From Ascarosepion bandense (taxonomy: Eukaryota; Mollusca; Cephalopoda; Sepiida; Sepiidae): a stretch of DNA of 64,000 bases. A program made the translations under genes and the position numbers. This document shows positions 1-9,623 of this stretch, one piece after another. Within the stretch, counting starts at the first letter, position 1. The number at the start of each line of letters is the position of its first letter. The stretch lies in the NCBI GenBank assembly GCA_037127315.1, contig JBBBDQ010001918.1, positions 5,682,501 to 5,746,500 on the forward strand, written 5' to 3'. Under the pieces are notes generated by a model. It searched no databases. It worked only from the letters and a program-made list of their open reading frames with translations, and was not told where the DNA came from.

Positions 1-110
1 CATTTCACGATAAATTTTTATGACGAAAATGTGTGCAATCCAGCACAATTAAAAACAGAATATCTACTTAAATACGAATATCGGTAAAAATAATGTTCAA
101 AATAATTCAT

Positions 111-115
<5 letters not shown>
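1..115. repeat. S2 SINE fragments in inverted arrangement
   Basis: The first ~45 bases match the S2 tRNA-flank in the minus sense (CGAAAATGTGTGC followed by ATCCAGCA). The next ~65 match the S2 tail in the plus sense (AATATCTACTTAAATACGA). Full S2 copies are at 33660-34060 (+) and 26925-27312 (-), so the junction is a head-to-head remnant. The larger inverted S2 pair at 8285-8580 has the same logic. The window edge cuts the left end. Confidence 0.6.

Positions 116-152
<37 letters not shown>
116..152. repeat. (TA)n microsatellite
   Basis: An uninterrupted TA dinucleotide run follows the S2 tail. (TA)n at the tail of S2 copies recurs at 8576, 26874 and 34058, suggesting that the SINE tail seeds it. 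Confidence 0.9.
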
Positions 153-155
<3 letters not shown>

Positions 156-600
156 CAAAATTATAGAAACATCAAGAAATTTCAATGAAATTTATTTCAA
201 TATCGGGTAAAATTGTTTTTGGCAGTAACTACAGATTTAAATCGGCGTGGAATCGATTCGTAGAGAGTCTGAATTGTTTCTCGTGCAATGTTCATCCAAT
301 CTTCAGCTAAAATAATTTCCAGTGCTTTCAGTGATAGACTCTATGCGTATTTTTCTAAAATTAACTATAAATGTTAAATGATGCTGAGATCTATGGTCTG
401 TGGTGGCCAGATAAGATATTCTACTTCACTAGAATCTTCCTCGTGCCATTCAGCTACAAGTTTAGCGATATGAATGAGTGCATTATCATATCCTACAATG
501 TATATTATTTCCCTTCGGAAACCATGAAATAAAGTTGATCACTTAAAATTCTCAAATAGTCCTGACTGTATATTTTAATAAACATATTTAAATAATTACT
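150..600 (-). pseudogene. Tc1-like transposase remnant
   Basis: The minus strand reads as broken Tc1-like transposase. The block near 390-425 translates to WPPQTIDLSII, matching the WPPQSPDLNPIEHLW region that carries the third catalytic Asp in Tc1/pogo-type DD34E/D enzymes. Several stops and frameshifts are present and no open frame exceeds 60 codons, so it is dead. No terminal inverted repeat was located. A paralogous remnant lies at 49805-50265 (-), sharing GACTCGTACAG-like and ATGAATG-GTGC-like blocks. What is seen is the conserved block; the family assignment follows from it. Confidence 0.6.
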
Positions 601-611
601 GTATGATTAGT

Positions 612-1505
612 ATGCTCTACGAAAGAGCAATACAAATGAGAAGGATAGGTAACGAATTCAGCAAACATACAAATATAGAACGTGGCGTATGGCAAAGATG
701 TGTCTTCTCACCGGATCTATTCAACTTGTACAGTTAGACTATTTTGAGGACCCCAGATGTTATGCTAGGATTCGTTTTCGGCGGCCGAAGTTTGAACAAC
801 ATGAGGTATGCAGAGGATACAGTGCTGACTGCAGGCACGGAAAAGAAATTACAGGACCTCCTACAGAAGGTAGCTGAAGAGAGTGACAAGAAAGGACTAC
901 AAATAAAGTACAAGAAAACCGAATGCATGGTCATAAGCAAAAAGTGCAACCCAAAATACCGAATACAGGAGGGGAATACTAAAATCAAGCAGATACAAAA
1001 ACTTAAAAATTTGGGAAATGTTCTAACAGAAGATGGAAAGTGCGACACAGAAATCCGAAGGTAAATTGGCAGTTCTTCAATATGTCAGTAAATGCTGGAC
1101 AATATCATCAAAGATGAAGGAAATACTTGAAGTAACTGAAATGTGGTTCTACAGAAGGATGCTACGAATATCTTGGACCGAGCATGTGGGCAATGATGAG
1201 ATTTTGGAAAGAATGGAAACGAAAAGAAAATTAATATTGAGCATCAGGAAGAGACAGCTAAAGTTCATGGGACATGTGATGAGGAAGAAGGACTTGAAGA
1301 ACCTGATACTAACAAGGTAGATAGAGGGAAGAAGAGACAGCGGAAAGCAGCGGAAAACATATTTGAAGGGCCTGAGCAGGTGGATGACAGAACGGGTTTG
1401 CGAGATTTTACAGGAGAAAGCTTGCCACCAGGAAATAGGGAGAAAGAGCCACCAGGAATAGGGAGACGTGGAAGGCCTTGATCGCCTACGTCCTGAAAGG
1501 ACAAG
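612..1505 (+). pseudogene. LINE family A reverse transcriptase, internally deleted
   Basis: This is the 3' part of a non-LTR reverse transcriptase. Around 640-720 it reads ERGVWQRCVFSPDLFNLYS, related to the [18 protein letters not shown] block before the catalytic box. The catalytic box itself is RYAEDTVL at about 803-826, so the first Asp of YADD is replaced by Glu. Downstream are the KKTECMVISKK and EDGKCDTEIRR blocks. At about 1063 the sequence jumps from EIRR to LQYVSKCWTISSKM, losing about 35 codons present in the copy at 11260-11835. The final blocks are MLRISWTEHVGNDE, KRKLILSIRKRQLKF and the QGT tail near 1500. There is no endonuclease domain (5' truncated). The family resembles RTE-like endonuclease-RT LINEs; the exact clade is not assigned. 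Confidence 0.8.
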
Positions 1506-2290
1506 GCACACAGACAAGTAAAAGACACACAGATTAGTAAAAGCTTCCTGTCCCTTAATACTTTACTCGGCTTCTGGAAGGCTTCTTTTGCCATGCCTAT
1601 TCGCCACAGAAACGAGAAAGAAATTAATATTGAGCATCAGCAAGAGACCATTATAGTTCCTGGGACCAGCAATGAGAAAGAAGTGCTTGAAGAACCTGAT
1701 ACTAACAAGGTAGATAGAGGGAAGAAGAGACAGCGGAAAGCAGCGGAAAACATATTTGAAGCGCCTGAGCAGGTGGATGACAGAACGGGTTTGCGAGATT
1801 TTACAGGAGAAAGCTTGCCACCAGGAAATAGGGAGAAAGAGCCACCAGGAATAGGGAGACGTGGAAGGACTTAATCGCCTACGTCCTGAAAGGACAAGGC
1901 ACACAGACAAGTAAAAGACACACAGATTAGTAAAAGCTTCCTGTCTCTTAATACTTTACTCAGCTTCTGGAAGGCGTCTTTTGCCATGCCTATTCGCCAC
2001 AGAAACGAGAAAGAAATTAATATTGAGCATCAGCAAGAGACAATTATAGTTCCTGGGACCAGCAATGAGAAAGAAGTGCTTGAAGAACCTGATACTAAGA
2101 AGGTAGATAGAGGGAATAAGAGACAGCGGAAAGCAGCGGAATGCATATTTGAAGGGCTTGAACAGGTGGATGACTGAACGAGGGTTGCGTGGTGTTACAG
2201 GAGAAAGCGTGTTAAGAGCCACCTGGGATAGGAAGACGTGGAAAGCCATGAACGCCTACGTCCTGAGAGGACAAGGCACACGGAAGAAGA
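1199..2290 (+). repeat. 393-bp tandem array of rearranged LINE A 3' end
   Basis: The string ATGCCTATTCGCCACAGAAA occurs at 1592 and 1985, giving a 393-bp period. Each unit joins the LINE A 3' region in sense (KRKLILSIRKRQ... to ...QGTQT) to a short antisense piece of the same LINE (AGCTTCTGGAAGGC, reverse complement of the AFQKLS coding block). The unit is therefore a sense-antisense mosaic that was then tandemly duplicated. The third unit is partial and runs into a further LINE A segment at about 2170. Units 1 and 2 differ at few positions by eye, so the duplication looks recent. Confidence 0.75.
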
Positions 2291-2725
2291 AGGATAATGT
2301 CATCAAAGATGAAACGAGTTATTTGAAGCAACTGAAATGTGGTTCTACAGAAAAACGCTGAGCATACTATGGACCGAATATTTATGCAACGATGAGATCT
2401 TGAAGAGGATAAAAACGAATAGGAAACTTATACTTAACACCAGGAAGAGAAAGATGAAATTTACGAGACACGTAATAAGGAAGGATGACTTGGCGAATTT
2501 GATACTCACAGGATAGAGGGAAAGAGAGACAGAACAAAGCAACGCGTGACATATATGATGGGAAGGAGAGACAGGAGTAAACAGCGTGTAACATACTTCA
2601 CTGGCCTGAGCGGGTGGATGACATAACCGAGGTAGCGTGGTTTAACAGGAGAAAACGTGTTAAGAGCCACTAGGGATAGGGAGACGTGGAAGGCCATGAT
2701 CGCCTACGTCCTGACAAAGCACATA
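2290..2725 (+). pseudogene. LINE family A 3' fragments
   Basis: Degenerate matches to the LINE A C-terminus are seen: SSKMK, FEATEMWFYRKTLSILWTEYLCNDEILK, then KRKMKFTRHVIRKDDL. A second, shorter 3' segment follows at about 2600-2725 (LSGWMT...RATRDRETWKAMIAYVLT). Stops and frame changes are frequent. The two pieces are separate tails rather than one gene. Confidence 0.65.
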
Positions 2726-2756
2726 ATAAAAGAATATCAAATCAACAAATAGAGAA

Positions 2757-2759
<3 letters not shown>

Positions 2760-2811
<52 letters not shown>
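2760..2811. repeat. (TG)n microsatellite
   Basis: About 25 TG dinucleotides in an uninterrupted run sit between LINE A debris and an S1 SINE. Confidence 0.95.
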
Positions 2812-2869
2812 AAGTGTATACGACTGACAACGAAGATTTAAGTTATTTTTTAACAAATTTTTCTGGCAT

Positions 2870-3170
2870 CTTGTGGGGCAGTGGATATCGACTCGGAACG
2901 ACAAATTGAGGTGTCGAGTTTGAATTCCATTTGATTTTTTTCCATTCATTTACACACAAATAACATGAGGAAATGTATTAATCCGTCTCTTCTATCCAGT
3001 TATGCGTTAAATAATAGAACAGATTGGGTTCTATAGCCTTGGCTGGCAAGTAACCTTCCGCAAAAAGCAATGGCAACCTTCTGTGGGATAATCTTCTGTC
3101 CAGTCAGTCATGTCTCTTTTGAGACATGATCGCCCAAAGAGTGTATCACGTATGGCACTTAACTGACTGA
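2870..3170 (+). mobile_element. tRNA-derived SINE S1, near full length
   Basis: The head (TTGTGGGGCAGTGGATATCG) contains a Pol III A-box-like GGGGCAGTGG, and about 45 bases later a B-box-like GAGTTTGAATTCC. The body carries the family's conserved central block (CCAGTTATGCGTTAAATAA) and the 3' domain with GAGACATGATCGCCC, ending TTAACTGACTGA. Other copies are at 15789, 16100, 16336, 17812, 18163, 21038, 26335 and 29739. Length is about 300 bp. tRNA-derived SINEs of this layout are described in octopus and other cephalopods; identity to a named family was not checked. Confidence 0.85.
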
Positions 3171-3380
3171 ACATTCTTCCCTTTTGTTGGAAATAAGAAA
3201 TAGATAGCTGATATTTCGTTTATTAAACCAAAGTACCGTATAAAAACACATTTATTATCCCACAATTTACAATAACTCTGAAGAAAAGCTCTGATCAAAA
3301 ACAAATATTCTATATAAATCACAATATCAAAAACATCTTGCTATTAGAGAGGCACTATATATCAAACATTTACGGTCATC

Positions 3381-3660
3381 AATCTTATATTATTTAATAG
3401 TAGCAATTGAATATTATATCAATCTTATATTATTTAATAGTAGCAATTGAATATTATATCAATCTTATATTATTTAATAGTAGCAATTGAATATTATATC
3501 AATCTTATATTATTTAATAGTAGCAATTGAATATTATATCAATCTTATATTATTTAATAGTACCAATTGAATATTATATCAATCTTATATTATTTAATAG
3601 TACCAATTGAATATTACATCAATCTTATATTATTTAATAGTAGCAAGTGAATATTCAATG
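3381..3660. repeat. 40-bp tandem satellite, seven units
   Basis: The unit starts AATCTTATATTATTTAATAG and repeats exactly every 40 bases from 3381 to 3620. Units differ by one substitution (TAGCAATTG versus TACCAATTG in units 5 and 6), and the seventh unit decays. Near-perfect copies mean recent expansion. Confidence 0.95.
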
Positions 3661-4394
3661 TTTTTCATTTTATCTATTATTTTACGGCATGTAAGAGCCT
3701 GCATTTAGTGCTTTTTTTTCAAAAATAAAAGAAATTACTACGTAACAGTTAAAGCATGACGGAAAATAACAAAAAAAAAAAAGAGAGAGACAGAAATACC
3801 ATTGAAAATGGCTATAGAAGTGGCCGAAAGCGCTTGGAACGATAACGATTATAGACAATTTTATATCTCTTATCTCCAACAAAACGAAGAAATTTTAGGA
3901 TGCTGGAAAAACTTAATATAAATCAATTATATCTGCTTTGTCGACCGTATTTAATGAAAGATATTTGAAAGAAAGTTTGTTGCCGAAGTATATATATATA
4001 TATATATATATACATTTGTAAATCATATATTATTCTTTATCATATACGCACACATATATATATATATTGATGCATGTTTTGTCTATTTATTTCATGCAAA
4101 TTTCTTTATATCATCTGATAAGCTTGATAACATTATCATTGAAATATAAAAGAAAATCACAATATTGATACATATTTTTTTTAATCCTATCTGAGTTTTC
4201 GGCTTATATAAGCCATTAGCAAACATGGCAGTTATATTACAATATATGAAATATTTCACGGACGAACAATAATGATAGTCTGTTTTTGTTTACATGGAAG
4301 ATATTCAAAGCGACGACGAACACGTGCGTACCGGTGGCTGGAGGCGAAAATCACACTGCAGCACATGACGTCACACATGACCGTGCAAGAATGA
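3661..4394. other. Interval without recognised gene
   Basis: AT-rich DNA with short (TA)n tracts at 3990 and 4054. It holds a GGCCGAAAGCG motif at 3821 and a GTTTTCGGCTTATATAAGCC motif near 4195. Both resemble the stem-plus-GAAA motif of the dispersed family noted at 26090 and 40993. No ORF of substance. Confidence 0.5.
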
Positions 4395-4397
4395 AAG

Positions 4398-4444
<47 letters not shown>

Positions 4445-4462
4445 GCTAGCTAGCTATCTATC
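4395..4462. repeat. (TATC)n microsatellite
   Basis: A tetranucleotide run with a short (TAGC) interruption abuts the partial hammerhead that begins at 4465. The same tetranucleotide is adjacent to the copy at 22335. Confidence 0.95.
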
Positions 4463-4464
4463 TA

Positions 4465-4792
4465 CAGCGAAACAGATCTGTCTGCGGATGACTATTTACG
4501 CTCTCACACACTGATTGATCTGGAAGAATAGTAGACTTTGAAAAACAGGAGCTACTCTGGCATCTACGCATCGTTCATTCAACAATGAATTAGAACTCTC
4601 TCAGCTATTGGGCGTGTATAATGATAATATACACGCTAAAAAGTCTGCCTCCATCGACCGAGAGCCCATAGCTTAGAGGTAGAATCGCTGACTGACGCCA
4701 CTTCGGTCGGGTTTCCAATCCTGGGGTAAAAAGCAATCAGAGTCTAACCGTACTGATGAGCTGTGATACAGAGAAACAGATCTGTCTGCGGA
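4465..4792 (+). mobile_element. HH-SINE copy 1: tRNA-like element flanked by hammerhead sequences
   Basis: The copy begins inside a hammerhead: half of stem II, GAAA at 4469-4472, palindromic stem III and the TC cleavage dinucleotide at 4481-4482. It then runs through a 5' region (CTCTCACACACTGATTGA), a tRNA-like segment with A-box-like TAGCTTAGAGG near 4671 and B-box-like GGTTTCCAATCC near 4709, and ends in a complete hammerhead. GAAA to GAAA is 304 bp. A unit flanked by ribozyme on both sides is the layout expected if more-than-unit-length RNA was reverse transcribed. That mechanism is inferred from known retrozymes; the layout is seen directly. No protein is encoded. Confidence 0.8.
4748..4791 (+). 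ncRNA. Type I hammerhead ribozyme, copy 1
   Basis: Core elements in order: stem I 5' strand CCGTA (4748-4752), CTGATGA (4753-4759), stem II GCTG-TGATA-CAGA (4760-4772), GAAA (4773-4776), stem III CAGATCTG (4777-4784), TC with predicted cleavage after 4786, and stem I 3' strand TGCGG. The last stem II base is A where the consensus is C, so the pair next to the core is lost and activity is doubtful. Confidence 0.8.
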
Positions 4793-4793
4793 T

Positions 4794-4796
<3 letters not shown>

Positions 4797-4832
<36 letters not shown>
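4797..4832. repeat. (TA)n microsatellite at hammerhead 3' side
   Basis: A TA run starts a few bases after the predicted cleavage site. The same position is occupied by (TA)n in the copies at 35609 and 40186. Confidence 0.9.
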
Positions 4833-4835
<3 letters not shown>

Positions 4836-5464
4836 TAACAAAAATGAATGCTATATATAGTTATATAAACTGTTACACAATCATAATTAAATTATTGTAA
4901 ATTATGTGTATGTATTTATGTATGTATGTGTGCTTACATGATTATTTATCGGTGAGTGGATATAATCCGAGACATATGCATTAAAACACGCCTTAGACCT
5001 TCTTCCTTATCATGAAATTTACTTTAATATTTTAATATTTTTATTTCCGTTTTCGAACGACCCACTAAGCAGATTGCAAATAATTGCACGACAGTGGCGA
5101 ATAGAGAGAGAAGAGGCATATGAGACTAGAAAGAGGAATTGAGTTAAGTGAAAATCTGTTGTGGTTGACTGAATCACGGCTCATTTGTACGTATCAAGTT
5201 TCCATCGATTAATCCATATATTGATTCCTCTACTGACACATATCTGCTTTTATGAAAGCCAGCGATTTTCTGACTTGCACGTACGTATTAAATCGGCATT
5301 TTATTTTCAAGGAAAATGTAAGCAATAAGTTCACTCATACTTACGATATCCGACCGAAGAGCATAGCGGCTATTTACACAAGTTTTTGCTCACCTCAGCA
5401 TGTATGATGAGAATTGAACTCACAACTCTTAGGATCAACTCACTGGATTCAACCGACGCTTTAT
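4833..5464. other. Interval without recognised gene
   Basis: AT-rich single-copy-looking sequence with a short TATG-type run near 4905. No domain, RNA gene or terminal repeat was recognised. Confidence 0.5.
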
Positions 5465-6182
5465 TCACCAAGTGTGATCTAATCCACTGACGTGGAAAGT
5501 TGAATTAAATAGAGATAACTGATGATGAGACACTGGGAAGAGGCATGGAAGGTGGAACCTGAACAATATACTCCAGTAGACCAAATAAAGGGTTCGGCGA
5601 ACAACAGCCGAAAAATGGTGAATATGGCAACAAAGATGAGAACAATATTCTGAATAATGCAAATATTGTAAACAATTACAATACCTCATCTCAGAAATAT
5701 AGACAGATCCTTAAGACGGTCGGAGCCTTCACAGGCCGAAACGCCGTGAATATATCAACAAAGATGAGGCCAACAATCCAAACACCGTAAATAGTATAAA
5801 TAATTACGATACCTCATCTCAGAAATATAGACAAATTCTTAAAAAGATCGAAGTGTAAACAGGCCGAAACGCCGTGAATATGGCAACAAAGATGAGGACA
5901 ACAGCCTGAACAATGTAAATAGTTTAAATGATTACAATAACTCACCTTGTAAATATAGACAGATCCTTGAGAAGGCCTAAACGTACGATGCTCGAAACGT
6001 CGTGAATATGGAAACAAAGATGAGGACAACAGTCTGAACAATATAAATAGTGTAAATAATTACAGTACTTTATATCAGAATTATAGAGAGATGGTCGGGG
6101 CACGCAACCGGCTTAAATATCCTGAATATGGCAACAAAGATGAGGACAACATTCCGAATAATGTAAATATTATAAGTAATTA
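5465..6182 (+). repeat. ~150-bp tandem repeat, left part
   Basis: Four to five degenerate units carry the recurrent blocks GCCGAAACGCCGTGAATAT, ACAAAGATGAGG, AATAATTACAATACCTCATC and AAATATAGACAGATCCTT. The array resumes at 7446 after the mariner, which gives the pre-insertion sequence. Related single copies occur at 26090-26215 and 40993-41080 with GAAACGTCGTAC. Confidence 0.8.
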
Positions 6183-7445
6183 CAAGGTAACCAAAAAAAT
6201 TATGTCCGTTTTTAAAGGAAAAAAAAAACGCTACACAGAATGTGTAACTTATATTTAGTCTTCGAAGTAATCTCCATCGGCATCCTGTACCTTGTACCAA
6301 CGTGTCTCCAGCTGTTCAATGCCCTTGCGATAGAACTCAGGTGGTTTGGACGCAAAGAAGTCCGTGAGGGCTTTGCGCAAGTCTGCTTCATTGGTGAAGG
6401 ATTCCTCACGAAGATGATTATTCAGGGAGTGGAAGAGGTGGCAATCAGATGGTGCAAGTTCAGATGAATAAGGTGGATGGCACAAAGTCTCCCACCCAAG
6501 TTGCTTTATGGTATCCCTGATCACTCGTGCGACATGCGGCCTGGCGTTGTCATGCAGAAAAAGCACACCTTTGCGATTCACCAGTGCTCGCTCCTTCTAG
6601 CACAATGCCTGTTGAACACGTTTCAATTGTTACGAGTATAGATCTCCGGTGACCGTTTGGCCCGTTGGTAGCAGTTAGTAATGAACCACTTAACGACCTG
6701 TCCACCATACACAAAGCATAATCTTGCGTAGGTGCATAGGCGGTCTTGCAGTGTGAGGGACAGCATCCTGAAGAGACAACCAATGTCTGAAACGCTTAGG
6801 AGTTTTGTACAGGACCCACTTTTCATCACTGGTAAGCACTCGATTGATACGGTGGCGAGAAAGCAGCGATACGCAGGCTGCCACTCGTTGTCCCTTGAGT
6901 ACCTCCAACAACGTTTGCGGAACCCACTTGCTCAGTTTGTACGTCTTACCTAGGCGGTACACGTGAAGTCTAACTGTTTCATCGGAAACGTTGAACGGTC
7001 TTACAAATTCACAACTACTGTCCTCTCTAAAGTCCGCATTCAGGACTCCGTCATTCAAGATTTGTGGTCGTCCACTGCATGGCTCATCATGGAGAGACGA
7101 ATCTCCCGACATGAATTTTCGAAACCATCGCCTTGCAGTACATTCATCCACATCACTATCTCCAAACGCTTGACAGATGCGGTCATTGATGCCGCTGAGG
7201 ATGAGCTCACTTTAAAGTCGTAAAGCAAACAGCCCCCAACGTGATCTCTAGACACTTCCATCCTTTTCACAGCTGTCGGGCTTATAAGTGATGACCGGGC
7301 ACGGTGCGCATGTTTTTTTATAACGTCTGACGTTCCTAATTCCGGCTGTCCGAATTTGAAAGCGATTACTACACGCATTTCGTATATATTTCAACTTCAT
7401 TCAATGACTAATCAAAAAACGGACAAAATTTTTGTGGTCGCCTTG
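6183..7445 (-). mobile_element. mariner transposon, 1263 bp, with TIRs and TA duplication
   Basis: The left end CAAGGTAACC...TTATGTCCGTTTTT and right end AAAAACGGACAAAATTTTTG...GCGACC are inverted repeats of about 30 bp. The flanking dinucleotides at 6181-6182 and 7446-7447 are TA, the mariner target duplication. The element sits inside one unit of the 150-bp repeat: neighbouring units show the uninterrupted target AATTACAATAC. Length is the usual ~1.3 kb. The transposase lies on the minus strand and is frameshifted, so the copy is non-autonomous. Confidence 0.93.
6255..7378 (-). pseudogene. mariner transposase, D34D triad visible, frameshifted
   Basis: The N-terminal helix-turn-helix part is recognisable (DECTARRWFRKFMSGDSSLH, 7151 downward), including the linker DEPCSGRP. 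The catalytic residues are all present. They are Asp in TSDEKW, Asp in LHDNARPH and Asp in ELAPSDCHLF; the last two are separated by exactly 34 residues, the mariner D34D spacing. Frames change at least twice, near 7050-7150 and between 6690 and 6580, so no full protein can be made. Mariner transposases act by cut and paste at TA. No regulatory features are seen. Confidence 0.9.
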
Positions 7446-7829
7446 TACAATACTTCATCTTAGAAATATAGGCATAAAAGTATAAAACTACAGCACATAA
7501 TAATTCGTCCGTTAATCTCCTTCAAAGTATCCCCCCTCTGAAGCCGCACACCGTTGTTTCCGTTCATGGGAGCACTTTTTAACCGGTATCCTTTTATGCA
7601 AGCCAGGAAAGCCGCTAGAAAACACTGGATTACAGGGTGTGGAAGAATAAAGTAGTACGCGAAAAGGATAAAGAAACCAGGAAGGCCTTAGATAGCAACT
7701 GAAATTGCATTACGTCAAGTAGGCTCTGTGGGCGTTAAACAAACACAAGTTTGCCTGAACAGGCGTCTGCAAATATGGATCAGCTAGCCGTCCCGGAAGA
7801 TAGATATACTCGAAGACGAGTGGCCAGCT

Positions 7830-7830
<1 letters not shown>
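7446..7830 (+). repeat. ~150-bp repeat, right part, then unassigned sequence
   Basis: CAATACTTCATCTTAGAAATATAG continues the unit interrupted at 6182. From about 7490 the sequence is not assignable; a short stretch near 7650 reads VWKNKVVREKDKETRKALDS, possibly old LINE coding sequence, but this is not secure. Confidence 0.55.
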
Positions 7831-7878
<48 letters not shown>

Positions 7879-7907
7879 AAGACCAGTTGTTTAAACCAGT
7901 TTTGTTA

Positions 7908-7957
<50 letters not shown>

Positions 7958-7988
7958 CTAAGACCAATTGTTTAAACCAGTTTTGTTA

Positions 7989-8030
<42 letters not shown>

Positions 8031-8059
8031 CTAAGACCAATTGTTTAAACCAGTTTTGT

Positions 8060-8133
<74 letters not shown>

Positions 8134-8160
8134 AAGACCAGTTGTTTAAACCAGTTTTGT

Positions 8161-8205
<45 letters not shown>
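7830..8205. repeat. VNTR of (TA)n, CTAAGACCAGTTG spacer and (CA)n
   Basis: Four copies of the ~37-base spacer CTAAGACCARTTGTTTAAAC...GTTTTGTTAA occur near 7876, 7956, 8031 and 8131, each followed by (CA)n and (TA)n of varying length. The spacer plus two microsatellites expanded as a unit. Confidence 0.85.
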
Positions 8206-8207
<2 letters not shown>

Positions 8208-8256
8208 ACCCCCTGCACATCAGTGGCGTTTCCGCCTTGCTCGGGGTGAAATTATT

Positions 8257-8262
<6 letters not shown>
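8206..8262 (+). repeat. LINE family B 3' terminus
   Basis: The sequence CCCCCTGCACATCAGTGGCG...GCCTTGCTCGGGGTGAAAT matches the last ~55 bases of LINE B (compare 52160-52215 and 54848-54905). Only the tail is present, the usual outcome of severe 5' truncation. Confidence 0.7.
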
Positions 8263-8284
<22 letters not shown>

Positions 8285-8290
<6 letters not shown>

Positions 8291-8571
8291 AGCGAAACTG
8301 GTTTTAAACAACCGACAATTTGAAATGATTTGTTTGAACATTATTTTTGATCGATACTCGTATTTGAGTAGATATTCTGTATATAATCAAACAGTATTAT
8401 TCTACCGGCCTGATTATTTACGATAAATTTTTGTTTTGACATACATTTTCGTAACAAACAATTTATCGCAAATAATCAGACCGGTAGAAATAAATATATA
8501 ATACTGTTTGATTATAAACAGAAAATCTACTTAAATACGAGTATCGATCAAAAAGAATGTTTAAACAAATC

Positions 8572-8580
<9 letters not shown>
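8285..8580. repeat. Inverted pair of S2 SINE tails (large hairpin)
   Basis: The left arm (8320-8430) and right arm (8452-8575) are reverse complements. Shared blocks include GATCGATACTCGTAT / ATACGAGTATCGATC and TACCGGCCTGATTATTT / AAATAATCAGACCGGTA. The loop is about 25 bases, so the arms could form a ~110-bp stem in RNA. Such paired SINEs are typical substrates for A-to-I editing enzymes if transcribed; that is inference. Confidence 0.85.
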
Positions 8581-8610
<30 letters not shown>

Positions 8611-8748
8611 TATTATTATTATTATTATTTACCTTTTGTATTATACATTAAGTGTTCACAATCGTATTTGTGTCGCTACACGTATTTCGAGTCCAATGGT
8701 TCGCCGAATAAATTGGTGACTTTGCATATCGAGATCAATTTGTGAATC

Positions 8749-8794
<46 letters not shown>

Positions 8795-9000
8795 ACCGTA
8801 TACAAAGGAATGCAGGAGATTCCAAAGTTGTCTGTGGGCCTTAATTGAGGCCAATGCCATTTTATTGAATAAATTTCCTTTTTAGTATTTCAAGATATTT
8901 ATGTGTAATTTTGGTAAACATATCTGTTAAAATGTGATGTCAGTGCGATATGCATTTTTGCGTAATTTAGACGACTACACGCACACACACACACACACAC

Positions 9001-9050
<50 letters not shown>

Positions 9051-9378
9051 GCGTGCGCGCATCTAGCTATTCATAAATGTCTTTGAATACACACAGGTAT
9101 GCGTAATTCAGTGTATGTATTACAGATATGAACACAACATTTTTTTTATAATTTTTACTTGGACTCGTGTCGGGAGCATTTATCTGAGCATATCGTGTTG
9201 TCTTCCTCTGCGCATGCCTTATCGCAGTAAATAAACCGCATCGTTATAAGTCTAGCATTTACCTTGGCGAAGTATAGAAAAACTATACAAAATAAGAAAC
9301 AAAAATCATGGCGCATTACAGTCACGTGGCTCAGCACTACCGCCAGCGAAATAGCGCTGAGTTATTCGTTCTTGTCGT
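8576..9378. repeat. (TA)n, (TAT)n and (CA)n microsatellites with unassigned spacers
   Basis: TA runs at 8576-8605, 8751-8792 and 9003-9047, a TAT run at 8606-8627 and a CA run at 8981-9000. The intervening sequence shows no domain or RNA gene. Confidence 0.85.
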
Positions 9379-9390
9379 CATCTCTCTCTA

Positions 9391-9425
<35 letters not shown>

Positions 9426-9428
9426 ATC

Positions 9429-9483
<55 letters not shown>

Positions 9484-9491
9484 GTCTGATC

Positions 9492-9524
<33 letters not shown>

Positions 9525-9576
9525 ATTTATATCTCTATCTATATATCTATCTATATCTATCTATCAACATCTGATC

Positions 9577-9620
<44 letters not shown>
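9379..9620. repeat. (TC)n / (TATC)n compound microsatellite
   Basis: A (TC)n run passes into three blocks of (TATC)n separated by TCTGATCATTATC, itself a repeated spacer. The 128-codon ORF through it encodes only Ser-Ile-Tyr-Leu repeats and is an artefact. Confidence 0.95.

Positions 9621-9623
<3 letters not shown>

Noticed and set aside
3381..3660. CRISPR-like array
   Set aside because: Units are contiguous 40-bp repeats without unique spacers, in a eukaryotic context.
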